Positions 46,175-53,952 of a stretch of DNA of 64,000 bases are shown in pieces. Source of the stretch: CAWGJF01 sp963822905 (GTDB lineage: Bacteria > Bacteroidota > Ignavibacteria > Ignavibacteriales > Ignavibacteriaceae); NCBI GenBank assembly GCA_963822905.1, contig CAWGJF010000001.1, forward strand, positions 682,001 to 746,000, in the 5' to 3' direction. Under the pieces are notes generated by a model. That model saw only the letters and a program-made list of their open reading frames with translations, had not been told where the DNA came from and did not search any database. The position numbers and the translations under genes were made by a program. How positions within the stretch are numbered: the stretch's first letter is position 1; each line of letters begins with the position of its first letter.

Positions 46175-47302
46175 ATGAAACTTTTTTTAAATACATCGCA
46201 CATTCTCTTTTTAATTTTTTTAACTGTCTCGTCATTAAATGCACAGGAAAAAAAAGAAGCTACTTTTAAAGCAAATAAAGGAGATATCATTGAAGTATCT
46301 ATAAGCCAGGGAAACATTAATATTCTCACAAATAATGGCAGTGATGTTAAAGTCACAGCAAATAATATTCTTAGAGATGAATTGAATTTACTGACGATGG
46401 AACAAAAATCCGGGAAAATTGAAATAAAATTTGAAGGTGATGATTCGGATGAATTTGAACTTGACTTGTCGATACCTTCATCATTAAATCTTGACCTTTC
46501 AACCGGCGGCGGAAATATTTCGGTTACCGGAGAGATCAGCGGCAAAGTTGATGTTTCAACAGGTGGCGGCAACATAACTCTTCAAAAAATAAATGGCACT
46601 GCTGATCTTTCAACAGGTGGCGGTACAATCACATCAGGTGATATTAATGGCAATGCTGATTTATCTACCGGTGGTGGGGAGATTAAAGTTGGGACCATAA
46701 ATGGAACGGCAGATTTAAGTACCGGTGGAGGCAACATTTATGTAGAATCAATTTCAAACTCTGCAGATGTTTCAACTGCAGGAGGAAATATTTTTGTTAA
46801 AAACATAGGTGGCAAAGCTGATCTTTCAACAGGTGGTGGTAATGTCAGCATAAATAATGTTTCAGGAAGTGCTGATGTTTCAACAGGTGGTGGTAATATA
46901 AATCTGGAAAGTGCTAATGGAAATGTTGACGTAAGTTCGGGAGCTGGCAATCTAAATCTTAAGAATGTGAAGGGTTCAATTGACGCAAGTACGGGAAGCG
47001 GAACAATAACCGCATATCTGCAACCTGAAGGGAAAAGCGATAGTGATTTGAGCACAGGAATGGGTTCAATAATTTTATATATTCCGGGAAATGCGAAAGC
47101 GACAATAATTGCTAAAACTACTGTTATGACGTGGGGAGATAATGAGAATGATTTGGACGATATTAAATCTGATTTCAAACCGACAACCATTGACAGAAGA
47201 GGTGATAATAGGGAAATCGAAGTTACTTATGTTCTCAATGGCGGCGGCAGTAAAATAGAACTTACAACAGGAATGGGGAAAATTGAAATCAGGAAAAAGT
47301 AA
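46175..47302 (+). CDS. Exported repetitive DUF4097-like beta-solenoid protein
   Basis: 375 residues, signal peptide about 1-22 (ends LNAQ). A short N-terminal part is followed from residue 107 by about ten tandem 18-residue units with the core D-[LV]-S-T-G-G-G-N-I, then a C-terminal closing segment that repeats the motif once more (ELTTGMGKIEIR). This matches the DUF4097 putative-adhesin type of beta-solenoid. The start has GAGGAG 10 bases upstream. It follows the anti-sigma gene by 1 base and is therefore part of the ECF operon. Proposed role is an envelope or surface fibre; ligand unknown. Confidence 0.8.
   Translation: MKLFLNTSHILFLIFLTVSSLNAQEKKEATFKANKGDIIEVSISQGNINILTNNGSDVKVTANNILRDELNLLTMEQKSGKIEIKFEGDDSDEFELDLSIPSSLNLDLSTGGGNISVTGEISGKVDVSTGGGNITLQKINGTADLSTGGGTITSGDINGNADLSTGGGEIKVGTINGTADLSTGGGNIYVESISNSADVSTAGGNIFVKNIGGKADLSTGGGNVSINNVSGSADVSTGGGNINLESANGNVDVSSGAGNLNLKNVKGSIDASTGSGTITAYLQPEGKSDSDLSTGMGSIILYIPGNAKATIIAKTTVMTWGDNENDLDDIKSDFKPTTIDRRGDNREIEVTYVLNGGGSKIELTTGMGKIEIRKK
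46493..47044 (+). repeat. Tandem 54-bp coding repeats (STGGG units)
   Basis: Ten consecutive coding units, starting at 46493. The first is 19 codons, eight perfect-period 18-codon units start at 46550, 46604, 46658, 46712, 46766, 46820, 46874 and 46928, and a tenth longer unit starts at 46982. Protein spacing is exact while codons differ between units, so selection acts on the protein fold and this is not a recent DNA slippage product. Confidence 0.85.
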
Positions 47303-47321
47303 CTAATAGAACAAATTTTAT

Positions 47322-50021
47322 ATGCTTAATAATCTAAAATTGAAAACCGCAGGAAAAAATTTCTGCGGTTATTTTTTTCTACTATCTATCCTAAGTTTAT
47401 CTCTGATTAATAAAAATATCTTTGCAAAAAGCGATACTTTGGCAATAAAGAACAATGATGTTACAATAGTAGCCAATAAAATTGAAAGTACTATTAAGAT
47501 TGATGGTTTACTTGACGAAGAGATCTGGAAAAGTAATACCGGTTTTGAAAATTTTATTCAGAAAGATCCGATAGAAGGAGCATCGGCAAGCGAAAAAACA
47601 ATTTTAAAATTAGCTTACGACAATGATGCTCTTTACATTGGCGCGAAAATGTACGACTCACATCCCGATTCAATTATTGCAAGACTCGCAAGAAGAGACG
47701 AATGGACAGATGCAGATTACATTACCATTTATCTGGATCCATATGATGATAAGAGAAGCGGATACTATTTTAACATTAGTGCTGCTGGCGGATTGATTGA
47801 TGGAATTCTTTACAACGATACCTGGGATGATGAATCATGGGATGGTGTTTGGGAAGGTAAAGCTCATAAAGATTCTGAAGGATGGACCGCTGAAATGAGA
47901 ATTCCCTTTTCGCAATTGAGATTTCATGAAAGATCTGAAATGATCTGGGGAATTAATTTTAAAAGAAATATTGAAAGAAGAAATGAATTTGATTACCTGG
48001 TTTTTATTCCCAAAAAGGAAAGCGGATTTGTTTCACATTTTGCAAACCTTACCGGAATAAACAATATAAAAGGCGGAGGAAAAATTGAACTCACACCTTA
48101 TTTGACTTTCCGGTCTGAGTTTCTACAGCACGAAGAGGGAGATCCTTTTAATGACGGTTCAAAATATATTCCCGGTGCCGGAGTTGACTTTAAACTAGGA
48201 GTGGGTTCAAATCTAAATTTGAATGCAACTATTAATCCGGATTTTGGTCAGGTGGAAATAGATCCTGCAGTAATTAACTTAAGTGATGTTGAAACTTATT
48301 TTGATGAGAAAAGACCTTTCTTTCTTGAAGGCTCAAAAATATTTGATTTTGGAGTTGGAGGAGCACATAATTATTGGGGTTTTAACTGGAGCGGCGTTGA
48401 CTTTTTTTACAGCAGAAGAATCGGAAGACCTGCTCAGGGAAGTATTCCTGATGATGTGGATTATTCAATTTCGCCTACAGGAACACATATTCTTGCAGCT
48501 GGAAAACTCACAGGGAAAATAGGAGAAACCTGGAACGTCGGAACAATTCAAAATATTACTAACAGGGAATATGCAAAGATTTCAGTTGATGGAAAGAAAT
48601 CCGAAGCAGAAGTTGAACCATTATCATATTACGGAATTTTTCGTGCACAAAATGAAATTAATGGGGGACAGCAGGGAATTGGATTTATGTCAACTTTGGC
48701 TTATCGGGATTTTAAAGATAACCGGTTAAGTGACGAAATAAACAAAGATGCATTTTCTTTTGGTATCGACGGGTGGACTTTTCTCGATTCTTCACAAACC
48801 TGGGTATTTGCCGGATGGACAGGCCTAAGTCGTATTTCCGGGAATCATCAAAGAATAATTGATGTACAAGAAAATTCACTTCATTATTTTCAAAGACCGG
48901 ATGAAGATCATATAAATGTTGACAGTTCCATTACATCCTTGACAGGATATGCAGGCAGGGTTTTTCTTAACAAACAAAAAGGAAATTTTTTCGTAAACAC
49001 ATCCTTTGGGTTTATAACTCCTTCCTTTGACGTAAATGATTTAGGTTTCCAGGGAAGGTCTGATAAAATAAACTGGCATGCAGGCGCAGGATATTATTGG
49101 AGTGATGTGACAAAGTTTTATAGGTACCTGGAACTTGGAGCTGCTGTTTATCAAAATCACGATTTTAATGGAACAAAGACCTGGGAAGGAATCTTTCATT
49201 TTGGAAATCTCAACTTGCTGAATTATTATTCTATTGATTGGGATCTTGCCTATAATCCAAAAAGTTTCAACAATACCAGAACAAGAGGTGGACCACTTAC
49301 TTTGAATAAAGGCGGCTACCAGGCAGATATTTCAATTAATTCTGACAGTCGCAAAGATTGGATTATCGGTTTGAGTAGTGGAATTTATCAGGGCAAACCA
49401 TCTTACAACTGGTATGTTGGAACTGATATTGAATTAAGAATTTTGCCAAACTTATCGTTGAGTTTTTCGCCACAGTATTCGAGAGACTTTGAAGATGCAC
49501 AATACGTCAATACTTTTAGTGATTCTTTTGCTATAAACACTTATGGTAAACGATATGTTTTTGCTGTGTTAGATCAGAAAACACTCTCTGCAAGCTTAAG
49601 AATTAATTGGATATTTACTCCCCAGATAAGTTTGCAATTTTATTTGCAGCCGTTGATTTCATCCGGTAAATACACAAATTTTAAAGAACTGGCAAAACCA
49701 AAGACTTATGATTTTAATATTTATGGTGAAAACGGATCAACATTCGATGAGCAAAATTATGTAGCTGATCCGGATGGAAGCGGACCTGCCCAACAGATTG
49801 AAATCGACAATCCTAATTTCAATGTAAGATCATTAAGAGGCAATGCAGTTTTGAGATGGGAATATCTGCCCGGCTCGGTATTATACTTTGTCTGGACGCA
49901 AACACGCTCTCATTCAGAAGATTATGGAGATTTCCGTTTTGGTGAATCGATAGATAATCTGGTTACCTCAAAACCGGATAATATCTTTTTGATAAAAGCT
50001 ACATACTGGATGAACCTATAA
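47322..50021 (+). CDS. Exported DUF5916-type protein with N-terminal CBM9/DOMON-like domain
   Basis: 899 residues. After a signal region (about 1-35), residues about 52-235 form a carbohydrate-binding-9-like sandwich (STIKIDGLLDEEIWKSNTGF, IYLDPYDDKRSGYYFNISA, EGWTAEMRIPFSQLRF). The rest is rich in alternating beta strands and aromatic residues and ends in an aromatic/hydrophobic strand (IKATYWMNL), as in outer-membrane barrels (DUF5916). It follows the DUF4097-like gene by 19 bases and ends the ECF-led operon. Function is unknown; surface glycan handling is a guess from the N-terminal domain. Confidence 0.78.
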   Translation: MLNNLKLKTAGKNFCGYFFLLSILSLSLINKNIFAKSDTLAIKNNDVTIVANKIESTIKIDGLLDEEIWKSNTGFENFIQKDPIEGASASEKTILKLAYDNDALYIGAKMYDSHPDSIIARLARRDEWTDADYITIYLDPYDDKRSGYYFNISAAGGLIDGILYNDTWDDESWDGVWEGKAHKDSEGWTAEMRIPFSQLRFHERSEMIWGINFKRNIERRNEFDYLVFIPKKESGFVSHFANLTGINNIKGGGKIELTPYLTFRSEFLQHEEGDPFNDGSKYIPGAGVDFKLGVGSNLNLNATINPDFGQVEIDPAVINLSDVETYFDEKRPFFLEGSKIFDFGVGGAHNYWGFNWSGVDFFYSRRIGRPAQGSIPDDVDYSISPTGTHILAAGKLTGKIGETWNVGTIQNITNREYAKISVDGKKSEAEVEPLSYYGIFRAQNEINGGQQGIGFMSTLAYRDFKDNRLSDEINKDAFSFGIDGWTFLDSSQTWVFAGWTGLSRISGNHQRIIDVQENSLHYFQRPDEDHINVDSSITSLTGYAGRVFLNKQKGNFFVNTSFGFITPSFDVNDLGFQGRSDKINWHAGAGYYWSDVTKFYRYLELGAAVYQNHDFNGTKTWEGIFHFGNLNLLNYYSIDWDLAYNPKSFNNTRTRGGPLTLNKGGYQADISINSDSRKDWIIGLSSGIYQGKPSYNWYVGTDIELRILPNLSLSFSPQYSRDFEDAQYVNTFSDSFAINTYGKRYVFAVLDQKTLSASLRINWIFTPQISLQFYLQPLISSGKYTNFKELAKPKTYDFNIYGENGSTFDEQNYVADPDGSGPAQQIEIDNPNFNVRSLRGNAVLRWEYLPGSVLYFVWTQTRSHSEDYGDFRFGESIDNLVTSKPDNIFLIKATYWMNL

Positions 50022-50023
50022 TA

Positions 50024-50047
50024 TTTTTCAATATTTAAATTGAAAAA
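50024..50047. terminator. Bidirectional hairpin between convergent genes
   Basis: Nine-bp perfect stem: TTTTTCAAT (50024-50032) and ATTGAAAAA (50039-50047), loop ATTTAA. T-runs are built into the arms, so it can act on either strand. It separates the DUF5916 gene from the convergent membrane protein. Confidence 0.6.
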
Positions 50048-50055
50048 TCAATTTC

Positions 50056-51666
50056 TTAATCTGGAAGTAAATCTTCTTTTATTAATATATGTTTTCCTGA
50101 ATCAAGATCTTTTTCTCTGAATTCAAAAATCTGTGGATTGTCTAAGAATTCATACCAGGTTGAGTCATTTTTGAGTTTAATTGATTGTGTTAGTGTAGGT
50201 GGATCAACTATAAAATTAATTTTATTCTTTAAAAGAAATTTATTAAATGATTGAGTCTTGGAATTGATATTAATCCATCTATAATTTTCAGACAAATAGT
50301 TCACTAATCCTCCATTATTCTCAAGCATTATTACGTCCTTCTTCAATTGTAATCCCCTAATATCTTTGACTGTTTTGAAATTTTTTAAATCTGAATGCCC
50401 TTCTCCAGATGATAAAATTGGTAGCAATAAAAAACTCAAAACAATTAAAAACAAGAGAACCAGAGCCTCTATCGAAGCTTTTTTGATTTTTATTGGAATA
50501 AAAAGTGTACTTAGTAAAGAATAGAATAATGGAATCAAAAGTAAAAAGTAATGTGATCTTGGGGAGATTAAAATCATATCTATGAAAGGAGGAAGAATAA
50601 AGATTAAGCTACAAAAGATGAGAAAAATTAAGTCACTTATTGAATCTTCAAAGTTTAATTCTTGATTTTTATCAGTAAATGCAATTAGGAGAAAGGGGAT
50701 TGTACAAACTAAACTAACAAATATTGTAGAATTTATTGGATTATAGAAACTTATTAGTTGTTGTGGCAAAATTAAATCTTTAAAGCTTGTTTGTATATTT
50801 AGAAGGCTTTTGATATTATATTGGAGGTGTTTAAGGAATCTTCCAGTATTATTATTTATTATATCAAATATTGTAATTGGATAATTAAAATCTTTATTTA
50901 AGACCTCCATCCATTCTTCAGCCCTATAATTTTCACCAATAGTTTCATTATTAGGAAAATATTTTATGTAAGCTTGACCGAATGCAGTCAAACTTCTATT
51001 AGAAGAATATGGAATACCCAACGTAAAAACTAATACAATTGTAGTTGCAATAACAATTATAAGGTTTTTGGTTCTGATTCTTTTTTTTATAATCTGAATG
51101 GACAGCATAACAAGAAATATTAAAAATGCTAAAACAAATTCTGGCCTGACATATGAAATAAATAATGTTCCAATACACGCGATAATTAATCGTTTGTCAA
51201 AGTTTCTTACCTTTTTAATTAGTATGAGCGTTACAAATGCTAATATTAGTGCAAAATGTGAAACTTTTGGCCATGCTGAAAAATTTATTGATGAAATAAG
51301 AAATAAATAGGAATAGAAAAAACTTATAATCACATTCTCAGTTATTTTGAACATGTAAACTGAAAGTATAATAGGTAACAGGATAACTAATAACCGAAGA
51401 TTAATATAATAAAGAGTTATATGGTCATTGGTAAATAAGTTTAATATATAATACCATAAGGAATAAATTGGTCCCCAATATGGTGGGGGCCTTTTTGTGA
51501 AAAAGGATACCCCATTACCGAGGTACAAAGTTTCATCCCATAATCCAATATCTTTGCTTTCCTGAATATTATTTGTAAGAATAAATCCTAGAACTATCAG
51601 GATTAAAATTGTAAACCAAAACAATGTATTCTGGGTTATAAAGATTTTTGTATATTTTTGTCGCAA
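50056..51666 (-). CDS. Polytopic membrane glycosyltransferase-like protein
   Basis: 536 residues with about ten to twelve membrane spans over residues 12-420 and a soluble C-terminal tail. The first loop has an acid-containing IGLWDETLYLGNGVSFF, followed by PPPYWGPIYSLWYYIL, reminiscent of the GT39/ArnT acidic loop of GT-C lipid-sugar transferases. No other motif is decisive. It is unlinked to neighbours: a convergent gene lies downstream and a tRNA upstream on the other strand. Substrate unknown. Confidence 0.6.
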   Translation of the reverse strand: MRQKYTKIFITQNTLFWFTILILIVLGFILTNNIQESKDIGLWDETLYLGNGVSFFTKRPPPYWGPIYSLWYYILNLFTNDHITLYYINLRLLVILLPIILSVYMFKITENVIISFFYSYLFLISSINFSAWPKVSHFALILAFVTLILIKKVRNFDKRLIIACIGTLFISYVRPEFVLAFLIFLVMLSIQIIKKRIRTKNLIIVIATTIVLVFTLGIPYSSNRSLTAFGQAYIKYFPNNETIGENYRAEEWMEVLNKDFNYPITIFDIINNNTGRFLKHLQYNIKSLLNIQTSFKDLILPQQLISFYNPINSTIFVSLVCTIPFLLIAFTDKNQELNFEDSISDLIFLIFCSLIFILPPFIDMILISPRSHYFLLLIPLFYSLLSTLFIPIKIKKASIEALVLLFLIVLSFLLLPILSSGEGHSDLKNFKTVKDIRGLQLKKDVIMLENNGGLVNYLSENYRWININSKTQSFNKFLLKNKINFIVDPPTLTQSIKLKNDSTWYEFLDNPQIFEFREKDLDSGKHILIKEDLLPD

Positions 51667-51782
51667 TTTTAATTACATATTCAATAATGATTTAGAAAAA
51701 ATTAGTATCAAAGTTATTAATTAAACGTAAAATAGTATTATTTTAATTAAAGTTCTCTTTCATTTTAACAAGCATAATAAAT

Positions 51783-51856
51783 GCCCACGTAGCTCAGTAG
51801 GATAGAGCGTCGGTTTCCTAAACCGCAGGTCGGAGGTTCGAATCCTCTCGTGGGTA
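51783..51856 (+). tRNA. tRNA-Arg (anticodon CCT)
   Basis: A full cloverleaf of 74 bases: acceptor GCCCACG with CGTGGGT (terminal G-T pair), D-stem GCTC/GAGC, anticodon loop TTCCTAA giving anticodon CCT (reads AGG), T-arm GGAGG-TTCGAAT-CCTCT and discriminator A. CCA is not encoded. The T-to-C mismatch at the top of the anticodon stem (27-43) is slightly unusual. Confidence 0.92.
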
Positions 51857-51922
51857 CTATTCTGTCAATCGTCAGTGATTAATTCCTAAAATTTATCCCC
51901 ATCGCGATAATTTTCACTTCTA

Positions 51923-51949
51923 TAAATAAAACCTCTTAAAATCCGATAA
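51923..51949 (+). promoter_or_regulatory. Sigma28 (FliA) promoter upstream of the 614-residue gene
   Basis: TAAA (51923-51926), exactly 15 bases, then TCCGATAA (51942-51949). This matches the flagellar sigma28 consensus TAAA-N15-GCCGATAA in all but one base. The predicted transcript start near 51956 leaves a 5-prime leader of about 17 bases before the ATG at 51973. The flagellin promoter at 61307 has the identical cores and spacing. Confidence 0.75.
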
Positions 51950-51972
51950 TTAAAGAAAACCATTATTAGGCA

Positions 51973-53817
51973 ATGGCACTAGAAGAATTACATATTTTAG
52001 AACCGGAACAGCAGGTAGATAAAAGCTATGAGCTTAACCTGGCAGGATTTAATAAAATCCGGCAGAAGTATTTTAAATCTTACCAGAAAAGAAACGAAAA
52101 CTATCTTGAACTGCTTAAAAGCGGTTCTAAATTCTTTTCTCTCAATTTGCCCGATGAAATAAGTGAAGTCTTTATAAGAAAAGAAGATGCATTTATCTTT
52201 TGGCTTTTTGAATCGCCTTTATTGCTGAAAAGTGAAAAAATAATTATGGATAGCAGTTCTTCTGATGCCAGGCTGATTCGCGAAGAAATGAAAAAATATT
52301 TTAACAGGTGGGTTGTTATCTCAGAACCGCACCAGAGAAAATTTATTGCTTCTCAAATTGTCAGGACAATAAGGGACAACGGAACCTTAAGTTTTCTTGA
52401 TTTTATTTACCAGGCGTTGATATTGATTTATGATAAAAGCTATAAGAATTATTCAATCGCTTCTGAAAAGCTAAATGAAGCCCGCCAATTGATTATTTCG
52501 CAGGTTGAAGATGTTGAACTTCGAAATCAGCTAATGTATTTAGTTCATCTATATTCAGGATTTGCTTCTATTTATTTGGGAAATTATGAAGATGCTTCTG
52601 CAGAACTTTCGTCTGCGCTGGATTGTAAATCATCCGGCATAACTGCAAAATTTTATTACGCTTATTTATCCGCAATTCAAAATCACCAGGATTTTTCTAA
52701 AGCTTTATTAAAAGAAATATTCGATTTTGATATTAACCGGCTCCAATTTGCAATTGAAAATTCAAACCTGTCGGTATTTAATTTTTTCCTTAATCACCTT
52801 GTTTTCCCCGAAATTTTCACTAGTCCTGAATTTGCACTATTTACTGATTACATTGAACAAGAATTACTTGAGCCGAATATTGATAAGAAAAATACGATTG
52901 AGAACTTCAAAGACAGGTTAACCAAGTTAAAAAAACTGAATTTTGAAGAATTCTATGATGAAGATATTATAAGTGGAATCTCATTTATTGATTCAGTTAG
53001 TGATTATTATTCCAAATCTCATCCTGTATTTGTGTCACTTGTTTCATCAAAGATTAATGAAAAGTTTCATGTGACACTTGATTTGATGAAAGAAAAAATG
53101 AAAGATAAATTTTATGAAAATTATCATCGTGTGATGAATATTTATGAAAAATCGATCGCAGACAGTGAGAATTTATCAACACAATTTAAAGAAGAAGTTG
53201 AAAACATAAAGGAAGCAATTAAGAAAAAGCTTTCACTTTCCTTACAGCAGGTTGAAGAATACGTAAAGGATGCGTTGTGGGAAATTGAAGAACGCAAAAA
53301 AAACATTGTATATCAAAATAAATTTGATCCAGCAGTTTCATTCCGGAGTTCGATGAGCTACAATGTAATAGTTTCAATAATTGTTTTTGTAATCGGCGGA
53401 GCCGCAGGATATTTTAATAACTCAAATTATTTTGATGCTGATTTTTACCTGATGCTCGGGAAAATTGTCATTTCAGGCATTAAATGGTCTTCGCTTACTT
53501 TCGTTATTGGATTTTTTATCTCAGGTTTAATTTCCGGTCTTGTTGCAGTTGACCGGTCTAATGAAAAACAGAAACTTGATAAAAGAAAATCTGAATTACA
53601 AAAACAAAAAGAGCTAAGTTTAAATCTTGTAAAAAGAGAAGCGGAACAAAAACAAAAATCTCTTTCTGAAAGCTTTATCGACCGAATTGAATCACACAAA
53701 AGGAAAATTGAGGATCTGTTAAAAGAAAAAGAACGGCAGGAACCGATTTTAAAAGAAGAAGCTGAAGCAAAATTAGCGCCCTATATCGAAAAACTCCGGA
53801 TCATTTACCTCTCCTGA
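51973..53817 (+). CDS. Membrane/coiled-coil protein of unknown function, predicted in the flagellar sigma28 regulon
   Basis: 614 residues, not recognised. The first about 300 residues are helical and include a TPR-like stretch (MYLVHLYSGFASIYLGNYED). A long helical region covers about 340-455. Two membrane spans follow at about 464-482 (NVIVSIIVFVIGGAAGYF) and 506-527 (SSLTFVIGFFISGLISGLVA). Residues about 528-605 form a charged coiled coil (DRSNEKQKLDKRKSELQKQK). There is no signal peptide, so N- and C-termini are probably cytoplasmic. The start is fixed by the sigma28-like promoter 24 bases upstream. A terminator-like hairpin follows, so it is likely monocistronic. A role in motility or flagellar assembly is inferred only from the promoter and location. 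Confidence 0.75.
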   Translation: MALEELHILEPEQQVDKSYELNLAGFNKIRQKYFKSYQKRNENYLELLKSGSKFFSLNLPDEISEVFIRKEDAFIFWLFESPLLLKSEKIIMDSSSSDARLIREEMKKYFNRWVVISEPHQRKFIASQIVRTIRDNGTLSFLDFIYQALILIYDKSYKNYSIASEKLNEARQLIISQVEDVELRNQLMYLVHLYSGFASIYLGNYEDASAELSSALDCKSSGITAKFYYAYLSAIQNHQDFSKALLKEIFDFDINRLQFAIENSNLSVFNFFLNHLVFPEIFTSPEFALFTDYIEQELLEPNIDKKNTIENFKDRLTKLKKLNFEEFYDEDIISGISFIDSVSDYYSKSHPVFVSLVSSKINEKFHVTLDLMKEKMKDKFYENYHRVMNIYEKSIADSENLSTQFKEEVENIKEAIKKKLSLSLQQVEEYVKDALWEIEERKKNIVYQNKFDPAVSFRSSMSYNVIVSIIVFVIGGAAGYFNNSNYFDADFYLMLGKIVISGIKWSSLTFVIGFFISGLISGLVAVDRSNEKQKLDKRKSELQKQKELSLNLVKREAEQKQKSLSESFIDRIESHKRKIEDLLKEKERQEPILKEEAEAKLAPYIEKLRIIYLS

Positions 53818-53873
53818 CTCTGGCTACATTTAGCCAACTACTCATTAAAACACAATAATAATATTCAAATCTT

Positions 53874-53903
53874 AAAGATTTTACTTTTTTCAAAAATCTT
53901 TTT
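53874..53903 (+). terminator. Terminator-like hairpin after the 614-residue gene
   Basis: AAAGATTTT (53874-53882) pairs with AAAATCTTT (53893-53901) over nine bases, loop of ten, with a T-run ending at 53903. A separate six-bp hairpin, TGGCTA/TAGCCA with loop CATT, lies at 53821-53836 right after the stop codon. Confidence 0.6.
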
Positions 53904-53904
53904 G

Positions 53905-53920
53905 TGGTATAAGTATTGTC
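53905..53920 (+). promoter_or_regulatory. Weak sigma54-like promoter before the glycosyltransferase cluster
   Basis: TGGTATA-N4-TTGTC: the GG and the downstream G are spaced as in sigma54 promoters (TGGCACG-N4-TTGCA), but the invariant -12 GC is GT. It lies 32 bases before the ATG at 53953. Reported as a weak candidate. Confidence 0.2.
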
Positions 53921-53952
53921 ACTTAGCATTCAAATAAAATTATTGTAGTTGT

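Noticed and set aside
46493..47044. CRISPR-like periodic repeat
   Set aside because: The 54-base period is wholly in frame within a gene, the units are diverged at the DNA level and there are no unique spacers or cas genes.
46156..47190. Two antisense ORFs over the STGGG repeat gene (46156-46575 and 46738-47190)
   Set aside because: They are mirror products of the 54-bp coding repeats. They have no ribosome sites or recognisable domains, and the plus-strand gene has a signal peptide and operon position.
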